Origin: Nitrospiraceae bacterium
GTDB lineage: Bacteria; Nitrospirota; Nitrospiria; Nitrospirales; Nitrospiraceae
DNA: 53,581 nucleotides
NCBI GenBank assembly: GCA_919902505.1
Contig: CAKKRE010000029.1
Coordinates: 1-53,581 of the forward strand
Direction: 5' to 3'
Position numbers and translations under genes: made by a program. Below are positions 1 to 8,024 of this stretch, in pieces. The stretch's first letter is position 1. Each line of letters begins with the position of its first letter. The notes beneath the pieces are model-generated. The model was not told the origin of the DNA, ran no database searches, and worked only from the letters and a program-made list of their open reading frames with translations.

Positions 1-32
1 TTCGGAATGGCGGCCACTGCCCCTCTGACCAT

Positions 33-55
33 CAGTCATGAATAATGCGGGCTAG
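33..55 (+). repeat. right-end remnant of the MITE-like repeat (family A)
   Basis: The stretch CATGAATAATGCGGGCTAG matches the right terminus of the complete copy at 39508-39688 with one base changed. The rest of the element would lie upstream of the window or is degraded. It ends in CTAG, which on the minus strand provides the TAG stop (52-54) of the coding fragment beside it. Confidence 0.6.
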
Positions 56-150
56 TCGTTCTTGCGATCAACTGCCCTGAGGATGGGCAGGAACATTTCT
101 GTGGTGATCAGCTGCGCGTCTGCTTTCAATGTGTGGGGCGTCAGGCTACG
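52..150 (-). pseudogene. C-terminal fragment related to the zinc-ribbon/SAP protein at 3953-4741
   Basis: Read on the minus strand this short open stretch ends in FLPILRAVDRKND and a TAG. The first nine residues of that match the FLPILRAVDHRN segment of the 3953-4741 protein, and the DNA is also alike (about 60-125 against 4185-4245). No start codon with a ribosome binding site is visible, and the same frame is closed upstream by the stop of the 163-429 gene. It is best read as a decayed paralogue fragment, or the tail of a broken gene, ending exactly at a repeat element. Confidence 0.45.
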
Positions 151-162
151 GATCCGACACCC

Positions 163-429
163 CTACAGGGGCAGCGCATGATTGTTGGCGGTGGCGCTGT
201 AGAGAAGCTGTCTGTAGCGCATCATGCAATCCGGGCAATAGGTGTGAGACAGCTTGAGATCCCTCTCATCGAGCCGATATTTGGCGCGATAAGTCTGCAG
301 AGTCACCCAGGACTCTGCGCCGTCTCCATCTTTGGGGAATCCGTCTCGGACGTTCCTGCAGAAACAACAGGCCGCAATGATCGTCTCCATGGGAGTACCC
401 TTTCCTGATGGAGGAAAGACTCGGAGCAT
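163..429 (-). CDS. small four-cysteine (probable zinc) protein, response-regulator-tail type
   Basis: An 88-residue protein with two cysteine pairs, CCFC near residue 22 and CPDC near residue 66, separated by about 40 residues. The spacing and flanking residues (FCRNVRD, then YCPDCM) resemble the small zinc-binding module often fused behind receiver domains, as in the 12707-13342 protein here. I infer metal binding from the cysteines. Partner and process are unknown. The downstream gene fragment at 52-150 lies in the same frame after the stop. Expressed from the same strand as 448-684 and probably co-transcribed with it (18 bases apart). Confidence 0.55.
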   Translation of the reverse strand: MLRVFPPSGKGTPMETIIAACCFCRNVRDGFPKDGDGAESWVTLQTYRAKYRLDERDLKLSHTYCPDCMMRYRQLLYSATANNHALPL

Positions 430-447
430 GACCGAGAGGCTTGATGG

Positions 448-684
448 TCATACCACCGAGTTCCTCTGTTCGGATATGGCTGCCGATGAGAGCGAGATCA
501 AATATGCGAAGCGAGAGGGCTGTCGGAGTGTCAGCCGTCCGTCCCGGCACAGTTGGTCGACCGCCGAGAACACTTGGTTCCAGGTATAGGCTGGAAGCCG
601 TTGCACGAGTTCTTCCGGTGTGCATGGCCCGAGCTGCTTCAGGTCTTGAAGAATAATCGAAGCAATGCCGCATGCGAGCGCCAT
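448..684 (-). CDS. small hypothetical protein, winged-helix-like
   Basis: A 78-residue protein with a good GGGAGG ribosome binding site five bases before the ATG. The order helix (IILQDLKQLGPCTPEELVQRL), helix (TWNQVFSAVDQLCRDGRL), then TLRQPSRFAYLISL is what a winged-helix fold would give: a recognition-type helix followed by a beta wing. This is an inference from pattern only; no family is recognised. It may be a small DNA-binding or protein-interaction module that shares a transcript with the zinc protein downstream. Confidence 0.5.
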   Translation of the reverse strand: MALACGIASIILQDLKQLGPCTPEELVQRLPAYTWNQVFSAVDQLCRDGRLTLRQPSRFAYLISLSSAAISEQRNSVV

Positions 685-1316
685 ACCATCCTCCCGAGAG
701 AGTTCCGCTGTTGCATCGACATCGACGAGAAAGGCGACGGCGCTTCTCTATGTGCCATCGCCGCTTGAAATATTGCGGCCAGCCGACCTCTTCTTGTTGC
801 ACTGGCGACAAAATTGTATGTCTTTGTATCTTGCCGGATTCTTGTGCGGCATCGCCGAAAACACAATTGTTGCCTCGATGTTTTATTGATTGGAGGAGTC
901 GACGTTTTTGCTACAAAACAGCCAGGAAGAGAATAGGGGAACAATGAAGCGGTGAAAGCCGGGGAGTCGTTCCATCAGACCGGTCGTTTGACCAATCGGA
1001 TATTATGGTGTTGTTGGAGTCAACGAGATCATGAAGATCTGTTCAGCCGGTGATGTCGGTTTGCGAAGAATCGACCACATTACCGTTCCAATGGCTGTTT
1101 CTCATTCCTATGCCTGCAAAGTAGCCATCGTGTCCGATAGCCCTGAGTGTTTTTCTTCGTCCATCCTTGCGCTACAATTTGAGTCAGCCCCAAAAGTGGC
1201 GCAGGCACCTTGGCATCTCTTTCACGGTAGAATAGATTGCTTACCTTGGGCAGCGACATTCGTTCCAGCAAGACTCCGTTCAGTAATGAATCTGCCATCG
1301 GTGAGGAGATCGTCCC
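685..1316. other. intergenic stretch, no supported gene
   Basis: About 630 bases between the divergent genes at 448-684 (minus) and 1317-1673 (plus). Open frames exist on both strands but none has a ribosome binding site, and they overlap each other. It should hold the promoters of both flanking genes. I could not place a convincing -35/-10 pair or any RNA gene. Confidence 0.4.
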
Positions 1317-1673
1317 ATGATCGTGGACGTTGAATCGAACGACAATTGCGAGACCAGCCTTTTTGCGCGCTTTAAGGAAGCGGGGCCGGCTCGGCCGGTC
1401 GTCCAGGTGCGGCTCTATGAGAGAAATCCTACCGGTGAATGGTGCTGGGTGACGGGCTGGAGCGACAACGATCAGGCGCCGGCCTGCCCGGCCTATGCGC
1501 AGTTGGTTGAAGACTCGGGTTCGGGATTGGCTCACCTGGTCTATGGTGGAATCTATGGCTTGCGTTTCAAACCGACCAGCCTCGATGAACCCTGGAGTCT
1601 CGCGAGTCCGCATCAATGGGGAGAAGCCTACCTTTCGCTGGCCGATGCCCGTGATCTCCGCTACGCCGACTAG
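1317..1673 (+). CDS. hypothetical protein
   Basis: A 118-residue soluble protein preceded by GAGGAG at a usual distance from the ATG. It is acidic and rich in Trp and Tyr, with a VVQVRLYERNPTGEWCWVTGW stretch that looks like beta strands. No signal peptide or membrane segment is visible, and I do not recognise the family. It stands alone: the next gene on the strand begins about 130 bases further on. Confidence 0.6.
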   Translation: MIVDVESNDNCETSLFARFKEAGPARPVVQVRLYERNPTGEWCWVTGWSDNDQAPACPAYAQLVEDSGSGLAHLVYGGIYGLRFKPTSLDEPWSLASPHQWGEAYLSLADARDLRYAD

Positions 1674-1803
1674 CCTTCTTGCCCCATGGACCTCCCCCTG
1701 TTCTCGCGCCGTCCTCGGGGGTAGAATGAATCAGTAAAGTCACCGCACTTACCGCACAAAGAATCAGTCATCGACATACCACCTTCTGCCAGGAGGTGCG
1801 TGC

Positions 1804-1998
1804 ATGTTCTCCGCATGGGACTTCAACAGTTGGATCGTCAGCGTGGGGGTCTTGCTGGTCATCGTCAGTTTCCTCACAGGTTTGGGCGCACTGGTGAATG
1901 TACTCATGGCTCGGATCTGGGACGATGAGCATGAGGCTGCTGCAACAACCCCTACGAGTGAACCGCAGAAAGAAGATCCGACTCGCAAGGCGGCGTGA
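1804..1998 (+). CDS. small single-pass membrane protein
   Basis: A 64-residue protein with a strong AGGAGG site. Residues about 9-36 (WIVSVGVLLVIVSFLTGL and on) form one or two hydrophobic turns. The rest is a charged, Pro/Thr/Ala-rich tail ending KAA. The same plan (N-terminal membrane anchor, short low-complexity tail) is seen in the two tiny genes at 41666-42067. Function is unknown. Confidence 0.6.
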   Translation: MFSAWDFNSWIVSVGVLLVIVSFLTGLGALVNVLMARIWDDEHEAAATTPTSEPQKEDPTRKAA

Positions 1999-2135
1999 TC
2001 GGCTGACCGTAGCAAGTGCCTATTGCCGGTGGGCATTCCAGCCGGAGTCGTCTTTGTCGCTGCTGCAGCGAGAGGGAGCATTCTTGCCTCAGGGGCGTGG
2101 TGGGTCGCGGTCGTGAGATGATCGTGACCAATGTG

Positions 2136-2309
2136 CTACCGATCGAGTCGCCTGAGAATAGTTTGAAGCACCGCCTTCCGCTCCTTAAGGTCCTGCCTGA
2201 ACTCCATATTCTCGGTATCGACAATCTCCGCCCCCAGATCCGAGACGGCGCTCTTGAGCGCCCATGCCAGAATCTCCTGCTCCTTCGTTTCCAGTGAGAG
2301 GTTCAACAT
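2136..2309 (-). CDS. very small hypothetical protein, helical
   Basis: A 57-residue reading frame starting MLNLSLETKEQEILAWAL, with a GGGGTG-like sequence just ahead of the ATG. It is highly charged and should be all alpha-helical (two helices, a possible hairpin or coiled coil ending in RRLDR). A longer frame extends upstream, but the extension has an Arg/Pro-rich composition typical of non-coding frames, so I use the internal ATG. No family recognised. Confidence 0.5.
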   Translation of the reverse strand: MLNLSLETKEQEILAWALKSAVSDLGAEIVDTENMEFRQDLKERKAVLQTILRRLDR

Positions 2310-2543
2310 TGGGCACCCCCACGTTGTATGGTTCGTTGAGACCCTCCATTGTAACGACAGGGCAGTCCTGGGCGGTAGTGGACTGCACCGGCTTGCTTCC
2401 GACGGTTGACCTGTATCATCCGGTTGGGAGTATGATGGCTCGTCCTTCGACGTGCGGAGGTCGCTCCGATCGGCCGGGTGTTTCGGCCGATGAGATGAGT
2501 AGGGGAGCGACGGGTGACGAGCCTTTCCCTCCAGGGAGCTGCG

Positions 2544-3401
2544 ATGCGCACCGTCGTTGCTGTCGACTGGTCCGAGCAGTCTTTCAACGCCGTCAAGGTC
2601 GTCGGCCGCCTCTTCACACACGAGGAGTTGACGCTCGTCCATGCGGTGGATCTCCGGCCGTTCGAAAACCCGTTGTTCGCGCAACCGCTGGGCCGCAGAA
2701 GTGCTGAAGAACTTCGACAGGGGATGGTGGCGGCAGGAGAACGCCTGCTTGAGCAAACCGGCGCCTTAGTCCCTGCAACGATTCCCTCCATCCAGCGTAT
2801 CTATAAGATTGGGAATCCGGCTCCGGTGGTGCTGGAGAGCATCCGTTCGTCACGGGCGGACTTGGTCGCGGTCGGATCACGGGGGCGTGGACGGCTCGCG
2901 GAGTTGGTTTTAGGCAGTGTCTCGCACCGGGTGGTGCTCCATGCCCCTTGTGCGGCCCTGCTGGTCAAGGACGATCCTGGAACCATTCGACGTGTCCTGC
3001 TGACGGTGGAAGGGCACGAAGATTCGTCCCGGCTGCGTACCTGGCTGAGTATCCATCGGTTCAGCCAGTCGGTTGATTTGTCCATCTTGAGCGTGGTGCC
3101 GACCATCCCCGTCGGTGATGCGGCGACGGAGGGCTCCTACGGCAAATGGGCGGCCGAGATGGAGCAATATGCTGGTGAACTTGTGCAGGATAACGTGGCC
3201 ACCCTGCGAACCGTCTTTTCCAGCGTCACACCGCAGATCGAGCGTGGTGATCCAGCCCACTGTATTGCGAAAGCGTCGCGCCATGCCGATCTGGTGATTG
3301 TGGGGTCGCATGGTTGGAAAGGCCTTGAGCACTTCCTGCTCGGCAGTGTCTCACACGCGGTGTTGCACAAAGTGGCCTGTCCCGTCCTGGTCGTTCGATG
3401 A
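2544..3401 (+). CDS. universal stress protein with two UspA domains
   Basis: A 285-residue tandem UspA protein. Each half ends in the ATP-binding signature G-x2-G-x9-G-S: GSRGRGRLAELVLGS in the first domain and GSHGWKGLEHFLLGS in the second, so both look competent to bind ATP. I chose the ATG at 2544 because GGGAG lies just upstream and the protein then starts MRTVVAVDWSEQ, the usual first strand. An earlier in-frame GTG at 2514 is less likely. It is followed by the CBS-pair protein and faces a second UspA gene at 4856-5413, suggesting a stress or energy-sensing cluster. The ligand response is inferred from the family. Confidence 0.9.
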   Translation: MRTVVAVDWSEQSFNAVKVVGRLFTHEELTLVHAVDLRPFENPLFAQPLGRRSAEELRQGMVAAGERLLEQTGALVPATIPSIQRIYKIGNPAPVVLESIRSSRADLVAVGSRGRGRLAELVLGSVSHRVVLHAPCAALLVKDDPGTIRRVLLTVEGHEDSSRLRTWLSIHRFSQSVDLSILSVVPTIPVGDAATEGSYGKWAAEMEQYAGELVQDNVATLRTVFSSVTPQIERGDPAHCIAKASRHADLVIVGSHGWKGLEHFLLGSVSHAVLHKVACPVLVVR

Positions 3402-3523
3402 GGGACGGTTTTCCAGGGGAAATCAGCCTTGGTCGTGCCGCGGCGCGATGTGCTCCTTGTGGTTCCTGCAACCGGCAACATGGCAGATGGCGGCTTGATG
3501 CATCCAACAGAAAGGAGGCGGCG

Positions 3524-3946
3524 ATGGCTTGGACTATTGCTTCAAAGATCGTCCGCAAGGTGGTGATGATCGACGGAAATCACTCCGTGCTTGAAGCCTC
3601 GGCATTGATGGCCGAGGAGTTCGTCGGGTCGGCGGTCATCACCAGTGCCTCAAAAATCACCGGTATCTTCACGGAGCGGGATTTGATGATGCGCGTGGTC
3701 GGCAAGAAGCGGGATCCCGAGCGGGCCAGAATTAAAGATGTGATGACCAAAGACGTGGTCACCGTGAGCCCGAAAGATACGGCCAACTATTGCCTTAATC
3801 TGATGAAAGAACATCGCTGCCGCCATCTCCTGGTTTTCGACGGCGATGAGTTTGTCGGCATTGTCTCGCTCCGTGATATGGTGGCGTTGCTGATGGAGGA
3901 AAAAGAGGACCTGATTGCCTATCTCCACCAATACATCAGCTCATGA
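3524..3946 (+). CDS. CBS-domain pair protein
   Basis: A 140-residue protein made of two CBS motifs (about residues 10-62 and 75-130), with the typical segments GIFTERDLMMRVV and GIVSLRDMVALLME. The start follows a full AAAGGAGG site. Stand-alone CBS pairs bind adenosine nucleotides and usually regulate another protein. Here there is no attached effector domain, so the partner must be separate. It lies 122 bases after the double UspA gene on the same strand, and both families sense adenine nucleotides. It converges with the minus-strand gene at 3953-4741, only six bases apart and with no clear terminator. Confidence 0.9.
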   Translation: MAWTIASKIVRKVVMIDGNHSVLEASALMAEEFVGSAVITSASKITGIFTERDLMMRVVGKKRDPERARIKDVMTKDVVTVSPKDTANYCLNLMKEHRCRHLLVFDGDEFVGIVSLRDMVALLMEEKEDLIAYLHQYISS

Positions 3947-3952
3947 AGGTGT

Positions 3953-4741
3953 TCAGGCCCCCCTCACAGACGTGACGACTTCCACCTTATTGGTCACGCC
4001 GGTTTCTCCGGCTCTGTTCTTGAGTTCGTCCTGAAGCAGGGCGCCATGGGCTTCCTGAAGGAAGCCGGGAATCAAGACCGCCATGAAGGCGCTGCCATGG
4101 CCTTGGGCGACGGGCTGATTCCTATTTTCCCTGTCGAGAATGTTTCCGAGTTCACCCCACTCGTCGAAATCATCATAATTTCTGTGATCAACCGCCCTCA
4201 GGATGGGGAGGAACGTCTCTGCGATGACTTTTCGCGCATCCTCAGACAGCGGCTGGAGCCAGCCCTCCTGGAGTCCCACGGCATGGTACACCCTGGTGAT
4301 CAGCCTCTCTTTTGGCCCGTTGTGGTCGATGCCGAGCTCTTGGCAAATCTCCGTGAGAATGGGCTCGTCATACCGATTCAGGTACCAGATGGTCTGGCGG
4401 GAAAGACTTTCGGCCGGCAGCACCAGCAAACCCGCGTGTTGTCGCAAACGGGCGAGTTTCTCCTCCATCGTTCCCGTTGAAGGAAGCCCGAGTTCTTGCA
4501 GCCACTCGGACAGTTCCCTGGACATGGAAAAATTCACATAACAATCGATCAGCCTGGCCTTCAGGGCTTCATGGTCGCGGGGTGCCGAAGCCGTTCGTCG
4601 CTCCCGTTCGTCCCCGCGCTCGACCGCTTGCATGGCTGGTTCATCGAAAGTCGGATCTTCCGGCAATCGTACCTGGACACCGCAGGAGGGACAAAAGCGG
4701 GCCCGCAGCGGGAGCGCGGCCTCACAACTTGTGCAGTTCAT
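3953..4741 (-). CDS. zinc-ribbon protein with SAP-like helical repeats
   Basis: A 262-residue cytoplasmic protein. Residues 3-20 hold a zinc ribbon (C3, C6, C17, C20). Two later segments, around LSEWLQELGLPSTGTMEEKLARL and LTEICQELGIDHNGPKERLI, look like SAP helix-extended-helix motifs, often used for DNA or RNA contact. The ATG at 4739-4741 has an AGGAGG site, so the longer upstream frame was trimmed. A related C-terminal fragment lies at 52-150. The gene sits between two stress-protein genes, 114 bases behind the UspA gene on the same strand. No specific function can be assigned. Confidence 0.65.
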   Translation of the reverse strand: MNCTSCEAALPLRARFCPSCGVQVRLPEDPTFDEPAMQAVERGDERERRTASAPRDHEALKARLIDCYVNFSMSRELSEWLQELGLPSTGTMEEKLARLRQHAGLLVLPAESLSRQTIWYLNRYDEPILTEICQELGIDHNGPKERLITRVYHAVGLQEGWLQPLSEDARKVIAETFLPILRAVDHRNYDDFDEWGELGNILDRENRNQPVAQGHGSAFMAVLIPGFLQEAHGALLQDELKNRAGETGVTNKVEVVTSVRGA

Positions 4742-4855
4742 AATAACCTCCTGTCCAGAGTGCGACGAGTAACTCGTCACCCTGGTTGTCGAGTCGTTCC
4801 GGCGAGGCGAGCGTGGCGCACATGCTTCACGGACGATGGTTGCGTCTGTCACCAG

Positions 4856-5413
4856 TTATTCCAGGACCCAGAGTGCGACTCCGGACAGGTCCCGCAACAG
4901 TCGGTCGGTGATGCTGCTGCTGAAGAGTCGCTTCGTCCCTGCCGGCCCGTGACGGGTCACCACGATGGTGCCATAACTGCCGGCCCGGGCTTCATCCACG
5001 ATGGTGTCCGCGATATCGCGCGCATGCCCGAACTTGAGCGTGACACGATCGATGGGAAATCCGGTCTGCCCGAGTCGCTCCAGCGCCTTCACCAGGATGG
5101 GGTATTCAATGGCCCCTTCAGTTCGCACCCATTCTTCCTGGTCCTTGCGGAGCTGTTCACCGAGATGGTCTTCGGTCTCAGGATCCTCCGAGCCGCCGTG
5201 TTCCATCAGTTCACGCGGCATGGGGTTCAGCACATGAAACAACGTCACCTTCACCTCCCGGGTTTCCCTGAGCAGCGCCCCGACGTAGTGCACGGCACGG
5301 ATGGACTCGTCCGAGTCATCGACGGCGATGAGAATGTTCTTGGCAGAGGTGTGGCTGCTGAACGTCTGTTCCGGTGTGAAAAGGGGTTGGTCCCCTGTAG
5401 TGATAGTCGTCAT
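4856..5413 (-). CDS. universal stress protein, single UspA domain, atypical nucleotide loop
   Basis: A 185-residue protein with a 28-residue polar leader before NILIAVDDSDESIRAV, the first UspA strand. The usual G-x2-G-x9-G-S loop is replaced by HGPAGTKRLFSSSITDRLL, which keeps the first two glycines but not the final glycine, so ATP binding is doubtful. The C-terminus ends in the expected hydrophobic strand (VALWVLE). It is divergent from anything upstream and probably shares regulation with the zinc-ribbon/SAP gene downstream. Confidence 0.85.
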   Translation of the reverse strand: MTTITTGDQPLFTPEQTFSSHTSAKNILIAVDDSDESIRAVHYVGALLRETREVKVTLFHVLNPMPRELMEHGGSEDPETEDHLGEQLRKDQEEWVRTEGAIEYPILVKALERLGQTGFPIDRVTLKFGHARDIADTIVDEARAGSYGTIVVTRHGPAGTKRLFSSSITDRLLRDLSGVALWVLE

Positions 5414-5756
5414 AGTGTCACCATGCGCGAACGAAATTGGACTGCCTCAGAGTGCATCCGAGGGGTTCATGTCAGGTGATTAGGGTTGGGCGATGATCCG
5501 GTGGAGTGAGGTCTTCCATGACGACCCCTCTTGTTATGGTGCGGGTGATCGTGGACGGTGACGAAGCGGGTATGCTCCGTCATGGGCTACGATCTGCCGC
5601 GACGAAACAGGCACTAGCCTATGCTTCTCCGGAGGACAAATCAATGTGGGGGGAACGGCAGATCAGACCCTATTCGAGAGGGCTGAAATGAGTGGGGGTG
5701 GGTGCTCCATGAAGCCGGATATCGTCGGCTCCATGGAGCTGGCACGGCTGGGTAGA
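5414..5756. other. intergenic stretch, no firm gene
   Basis: About 340 bases upstream of the UspA gene and downstream of the 5757-6353 gene. A 57-codon frame starting with the ATG at 5518 has only a weak GTGAGG site and no recognisable product, so I did not call it. The stretch should contain the UspA promoter; no clear hexamers were identified. Confidence 0.35.
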
Positions 5757-6353
5757 TCAGGCGTTCTTTTTCGCGCTCCTGGCTTTCACAGCCTTGGCGG
5801 ATTTTCCACGAGAGATGGAGCCGACCGGCATGATTCGATCGCGCACCAGATAGGAGGCGATTTCAGGAGTTCGTTTTCCGGCGTTTCCAGCCGGATTGGT
5901 GTCCGCGTAGGATCCGCCTGGATTGTTCTTGAAAAGCCAGAGTTGTCCGACGCTCATGGGGGTGATTGGAGTCGGGACGCCCGCTCCTCGAAACTTCATC
6001 ATGCCTTGTGTCTGGATCAGGACCGAACCGCTGGTGACCGATGGATACAGCGTTGCGCCGCCCATGAGTTCGATGAGGGTTTCCATCGCCACGTGATTGC
6101 TTTGAGGGAACGGTACCACCTGGGTGACACCGTACTTCGTGATTCCCGCATGTTGCCATAGCAGTCCGATTTCCTGGCCGGTGGCAAAACGAAAGCCATA
6201 GGTGGTGGTGTACCCGCCGGCTCCGCCCAACACCTCCAGGTAAGACAGGTTGGCCGTTGCGTTGAGGCTGAGCCATTCGAGGTTGGTGTCGGTGTCGAGC
6301 ATAATAAGATGGTCACCGGTCGCGGGAACAAGATTCTGTTGAACAAGAGCCAT
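5757..6353 (-). CDS. PEP-CTERM-protein-like ectodomain without signal peptide or sorting tail
   Basis: A 198-residue protein with AGGAGG before its ATG. The segment LDTDTNLEWLSLNATANLSYLEVLGG, followed by YGFRFATGQEIGLLW, is the pattern seen in extracellular PEP-CTERM proteins of many Gram-negative bacteria. Here the N-terminus (MALVQQNLVPATGDH) is not a signal peptide. The C-terminus is a basic Lys/Ala/Arg tail (SAKAVKARSAKKNA) in place of a PEP-hydrophobic-Arg anchor. It may therefore be cytoplasmic, exported by another route, or derived from a secreted ancestor. The family resemblance is seen, the rest inferred. Confidence 0.6.
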   Translation of the reverse strand: MALVQQNLVPATGDHLIMLDTDTNLEWLSLNATANLSYLEVLGGAGGYTTTYGFRFATGQEIGLLWQHAGITKYGVTQVVPFPQSNHVAMETLIELMGGATLYPSVTSGSVLIQTQGMMKFRGAGVPTPITPMSVGQLWLFKNNPGGSYADTNPAGNAGKRTPEIASYLVRDRIMPVGSISRGKSAKAVKARSAKKNA

Positions 6354-6669
6354 GTCGGTACCTCCTGCGGATTATGGTGGCGTGGACGATTGCGCGACGT
6401 CTATGGACAAGGTCTATGCGATTCATATGCCAATCCGTCTCGATGCCATCATTTCCTGATTATGTGACCATTCCGAGTGAGGCACGTAGCCCTGGCGGCA
6501 AGATCAGGGGAGCCCACCAAGAAAGCGCGTCGTAAGTATAGATGATCGTGAACAACACGTATCGGGAGAGATACAGCGGGAATCTGTTTGGATACGATTC
6601 CAGGGCGGAACGGGTGAGGTGAGCCTCACGTGGCGGGATGTGTTGACCCACCCTGTTGACCATCAACTC
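6354..6669. other. intergenic stretch upstream of the PEP-CTERM-like gene
   Basis: About 316 bases between minus-strand genes. No coding frame with a ribosome binding site, RNA gene or clear terminator was found. It is expected to hold the promoter of the 5757-6353 gene. Confidence 0.35.
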
Positions 6670-7101
6670 CTATCCTCTTCGTGGGACCGTCCGTCCTTCT
6701 TCAAGGTCCTGGAGGTCGGCCCAGCTGGTGAGGTCGGTGCGGGAGGGATCCACGGCGTCGCGGTATTTATTGAAGGAGGCCTGCTTCTCCGGCGTGGTCG
6801 GCCCCCGGCTCAACATCATCCGGTTCCACTCTTCCAATTCGGCTTGGGCGTGTGGCGTGGCTCTCCCGCGAAACCATTGGATGACGCCTTGGTCACTCGG
6901 GTGTTGCTTCACGGCTGCGGTGAACTGCTCTGCCGTGATCCCGGCGAATTCCAGGAGCCGGTCGTCCATGGGGCAGGGATAGATATATTCGCCTTCGGTT
7001 CCCGCGAGCACGGCGCGGCATTTATCGATCATGCGCGCGAGGTGCACATACCCTTTCATTGTCACGCGCATGCTGCGCGGGAGCGTCGTGCGTAAATCCA
7101 T
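6670..7101 (-). CDS. DUF5069-type protein
   Basis: A 143-residue protein resembling the DUF5069 family (MDLRTTLPRSMRVTMKGYVHLARMIDKCRA at the start). Its ATG overlaps the TGA stop of the upstream DUF3386-type gene as TGATG, which implies translational coupling. A much longer open frame runs upstream through the neighbour, but its extra part is compositionally out of frame. The family has no established biochemical role that I can cite. It is soluble, with no signal peptide. Confidence 0.7.
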   Translation of the reverse strand: MDLRTTLPRSMRVTMKGYVHLARMIDKCRAVLAGTEGEYIYPCPMDDRLLEFAGITAEQFTAAVKQHPSDQGVIQWFRGRATPHAQAELEEWNRMMLSRGPTTPEKQASFNKYRDAVDPSRTDLTSWADLQDLEEGRTVPRRG

Positions 7102-7778
7102 CAGGCCAGCAACTTGTGGTTGGTGAACGTCAGGGTTCGAACCAGGACCGACCCGTTTTCGTACGAAATAATGCGGCGTGTGGCCGGCAAGTCGGAGTTG
7201 CCGACCCGCACATGGGTGTCGGTAAAGCTCTCGACGTTGCGCAGCTTGGCATCCTGCGGCGCGAAATAGTAGACCGTGTATTTGGTGGTCAGCTGCTTCT
7301 GGTCCTGCGTGGTGCTGCTGTCTTCCACGTTGATGGTGAAGGCCACATGGGGCATCTTGCGGTTGATCTGCGTGATGCGGTTGTCCTTGATCCGATAGAA
7401 GGACTGCATGCCGTCGCCGTGGATGTCTAACCGCCGGCCGAGCGGGTGGTCTTCGCCGGCTTCCATGGTAAGACGGTGTTTGCCGTCCGATTCTTCGAAC
7501 TTCCGGGGCGCGCGGTGCACGGCGATCATGCCGATCTGTTCCTGGGCCCACTTCTGAATGGCTTCGTCCGGCAGGTGCACCGTCACTTCACGCGGTCCTT
7601 TGACCACAACGGTTCCGCGCACCTGCTGGCCGTTAGTATTGACGGTCAGATCGGCTGAGAAGCCTCGAAAATCGGGCTGCCATCGGGCCGTGCTCTCGAA
7701 GGCTCGTTGGAGCAGGGTGCGGGCTTGGGGGTCGTCGGCAACGGTGGGTTGTGTATCGGTCGCTGCAGCATGTTCCAT
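7101..7778 (-). CDS. DUF3386-type protein
   Basis: A 225-residue protein preceded by AAAGGAG, starting MEHAAATDTQPTVADDPQ. An LQRAFESTARWQPDFRGFSADL opening and later beta-rich stretches fit DUF3386, a family of unknown function also found in cyanobacteria. No signal peptide or membrane segment. It is the first gene of a two-gene operon with the DUF5069 gene, joined by a TGATG overlap, so the two proteins are probably needed in matched amounts. Confidence 0.7.
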   Translation of the reverse strand: MEHAAATDTQPTVADDPQARTLLQRAFESTARWQPDFRGFSADLTVNTNGQQVRGTVVVKGPREVTVHLPDEAIQKWAQEQIGMIAVHRAPRKFEESDGKHRLTMEAGEDHPLGRRLDIHGDGMQSFYRIKDNRITQINRKMPHVAFTINVEDSSTTQDQKQLTTKYTVYYFAPQDAKLRNVESFTDTHVRVGNSDLPATRRIISYENGSVLVRTLTFTNHKLLA

Positions 7779-8024
7779 CGGGTACTCCTTTGTGTCCTGG
7801 TGAAGGCCAAAAAACAATTATAGAGACCTCAATCCCCCATCTACAACCCGCAGCGCCATGAATGGCCCGGATCGACTCGAACAGGTCCGGACGTCATATT
7901 TTCTCCCAGATGGCCGATGTTTGTGTAGTACTGGCTAGGCCGAATCTGTTATACTGCGGGGCATTTCATCCGGCCATTTGGCGTATTTGTGCAGTAAGGT
8001 TCGGCATTCCTTGAAAGGAGCGCT

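Noticed and set aside
1031-1333. 100-codon open frame
   Set aside because: No ribosome binding site, overlaps the start of the better-supported gene at 1317, odd composition.
4496-5479. 327-codon open frame on the plus strand
   Set aside because: It lies antisense to the UspA and zinc/SAP genes, has no ribosome binding site and no protein-like pattern; it is a high-GC shadow.
5506-5691. 61-codon open frame
   Set aside because: Weak ribosome binding site, no recognisable pattern, and lies in a likely promoter region.
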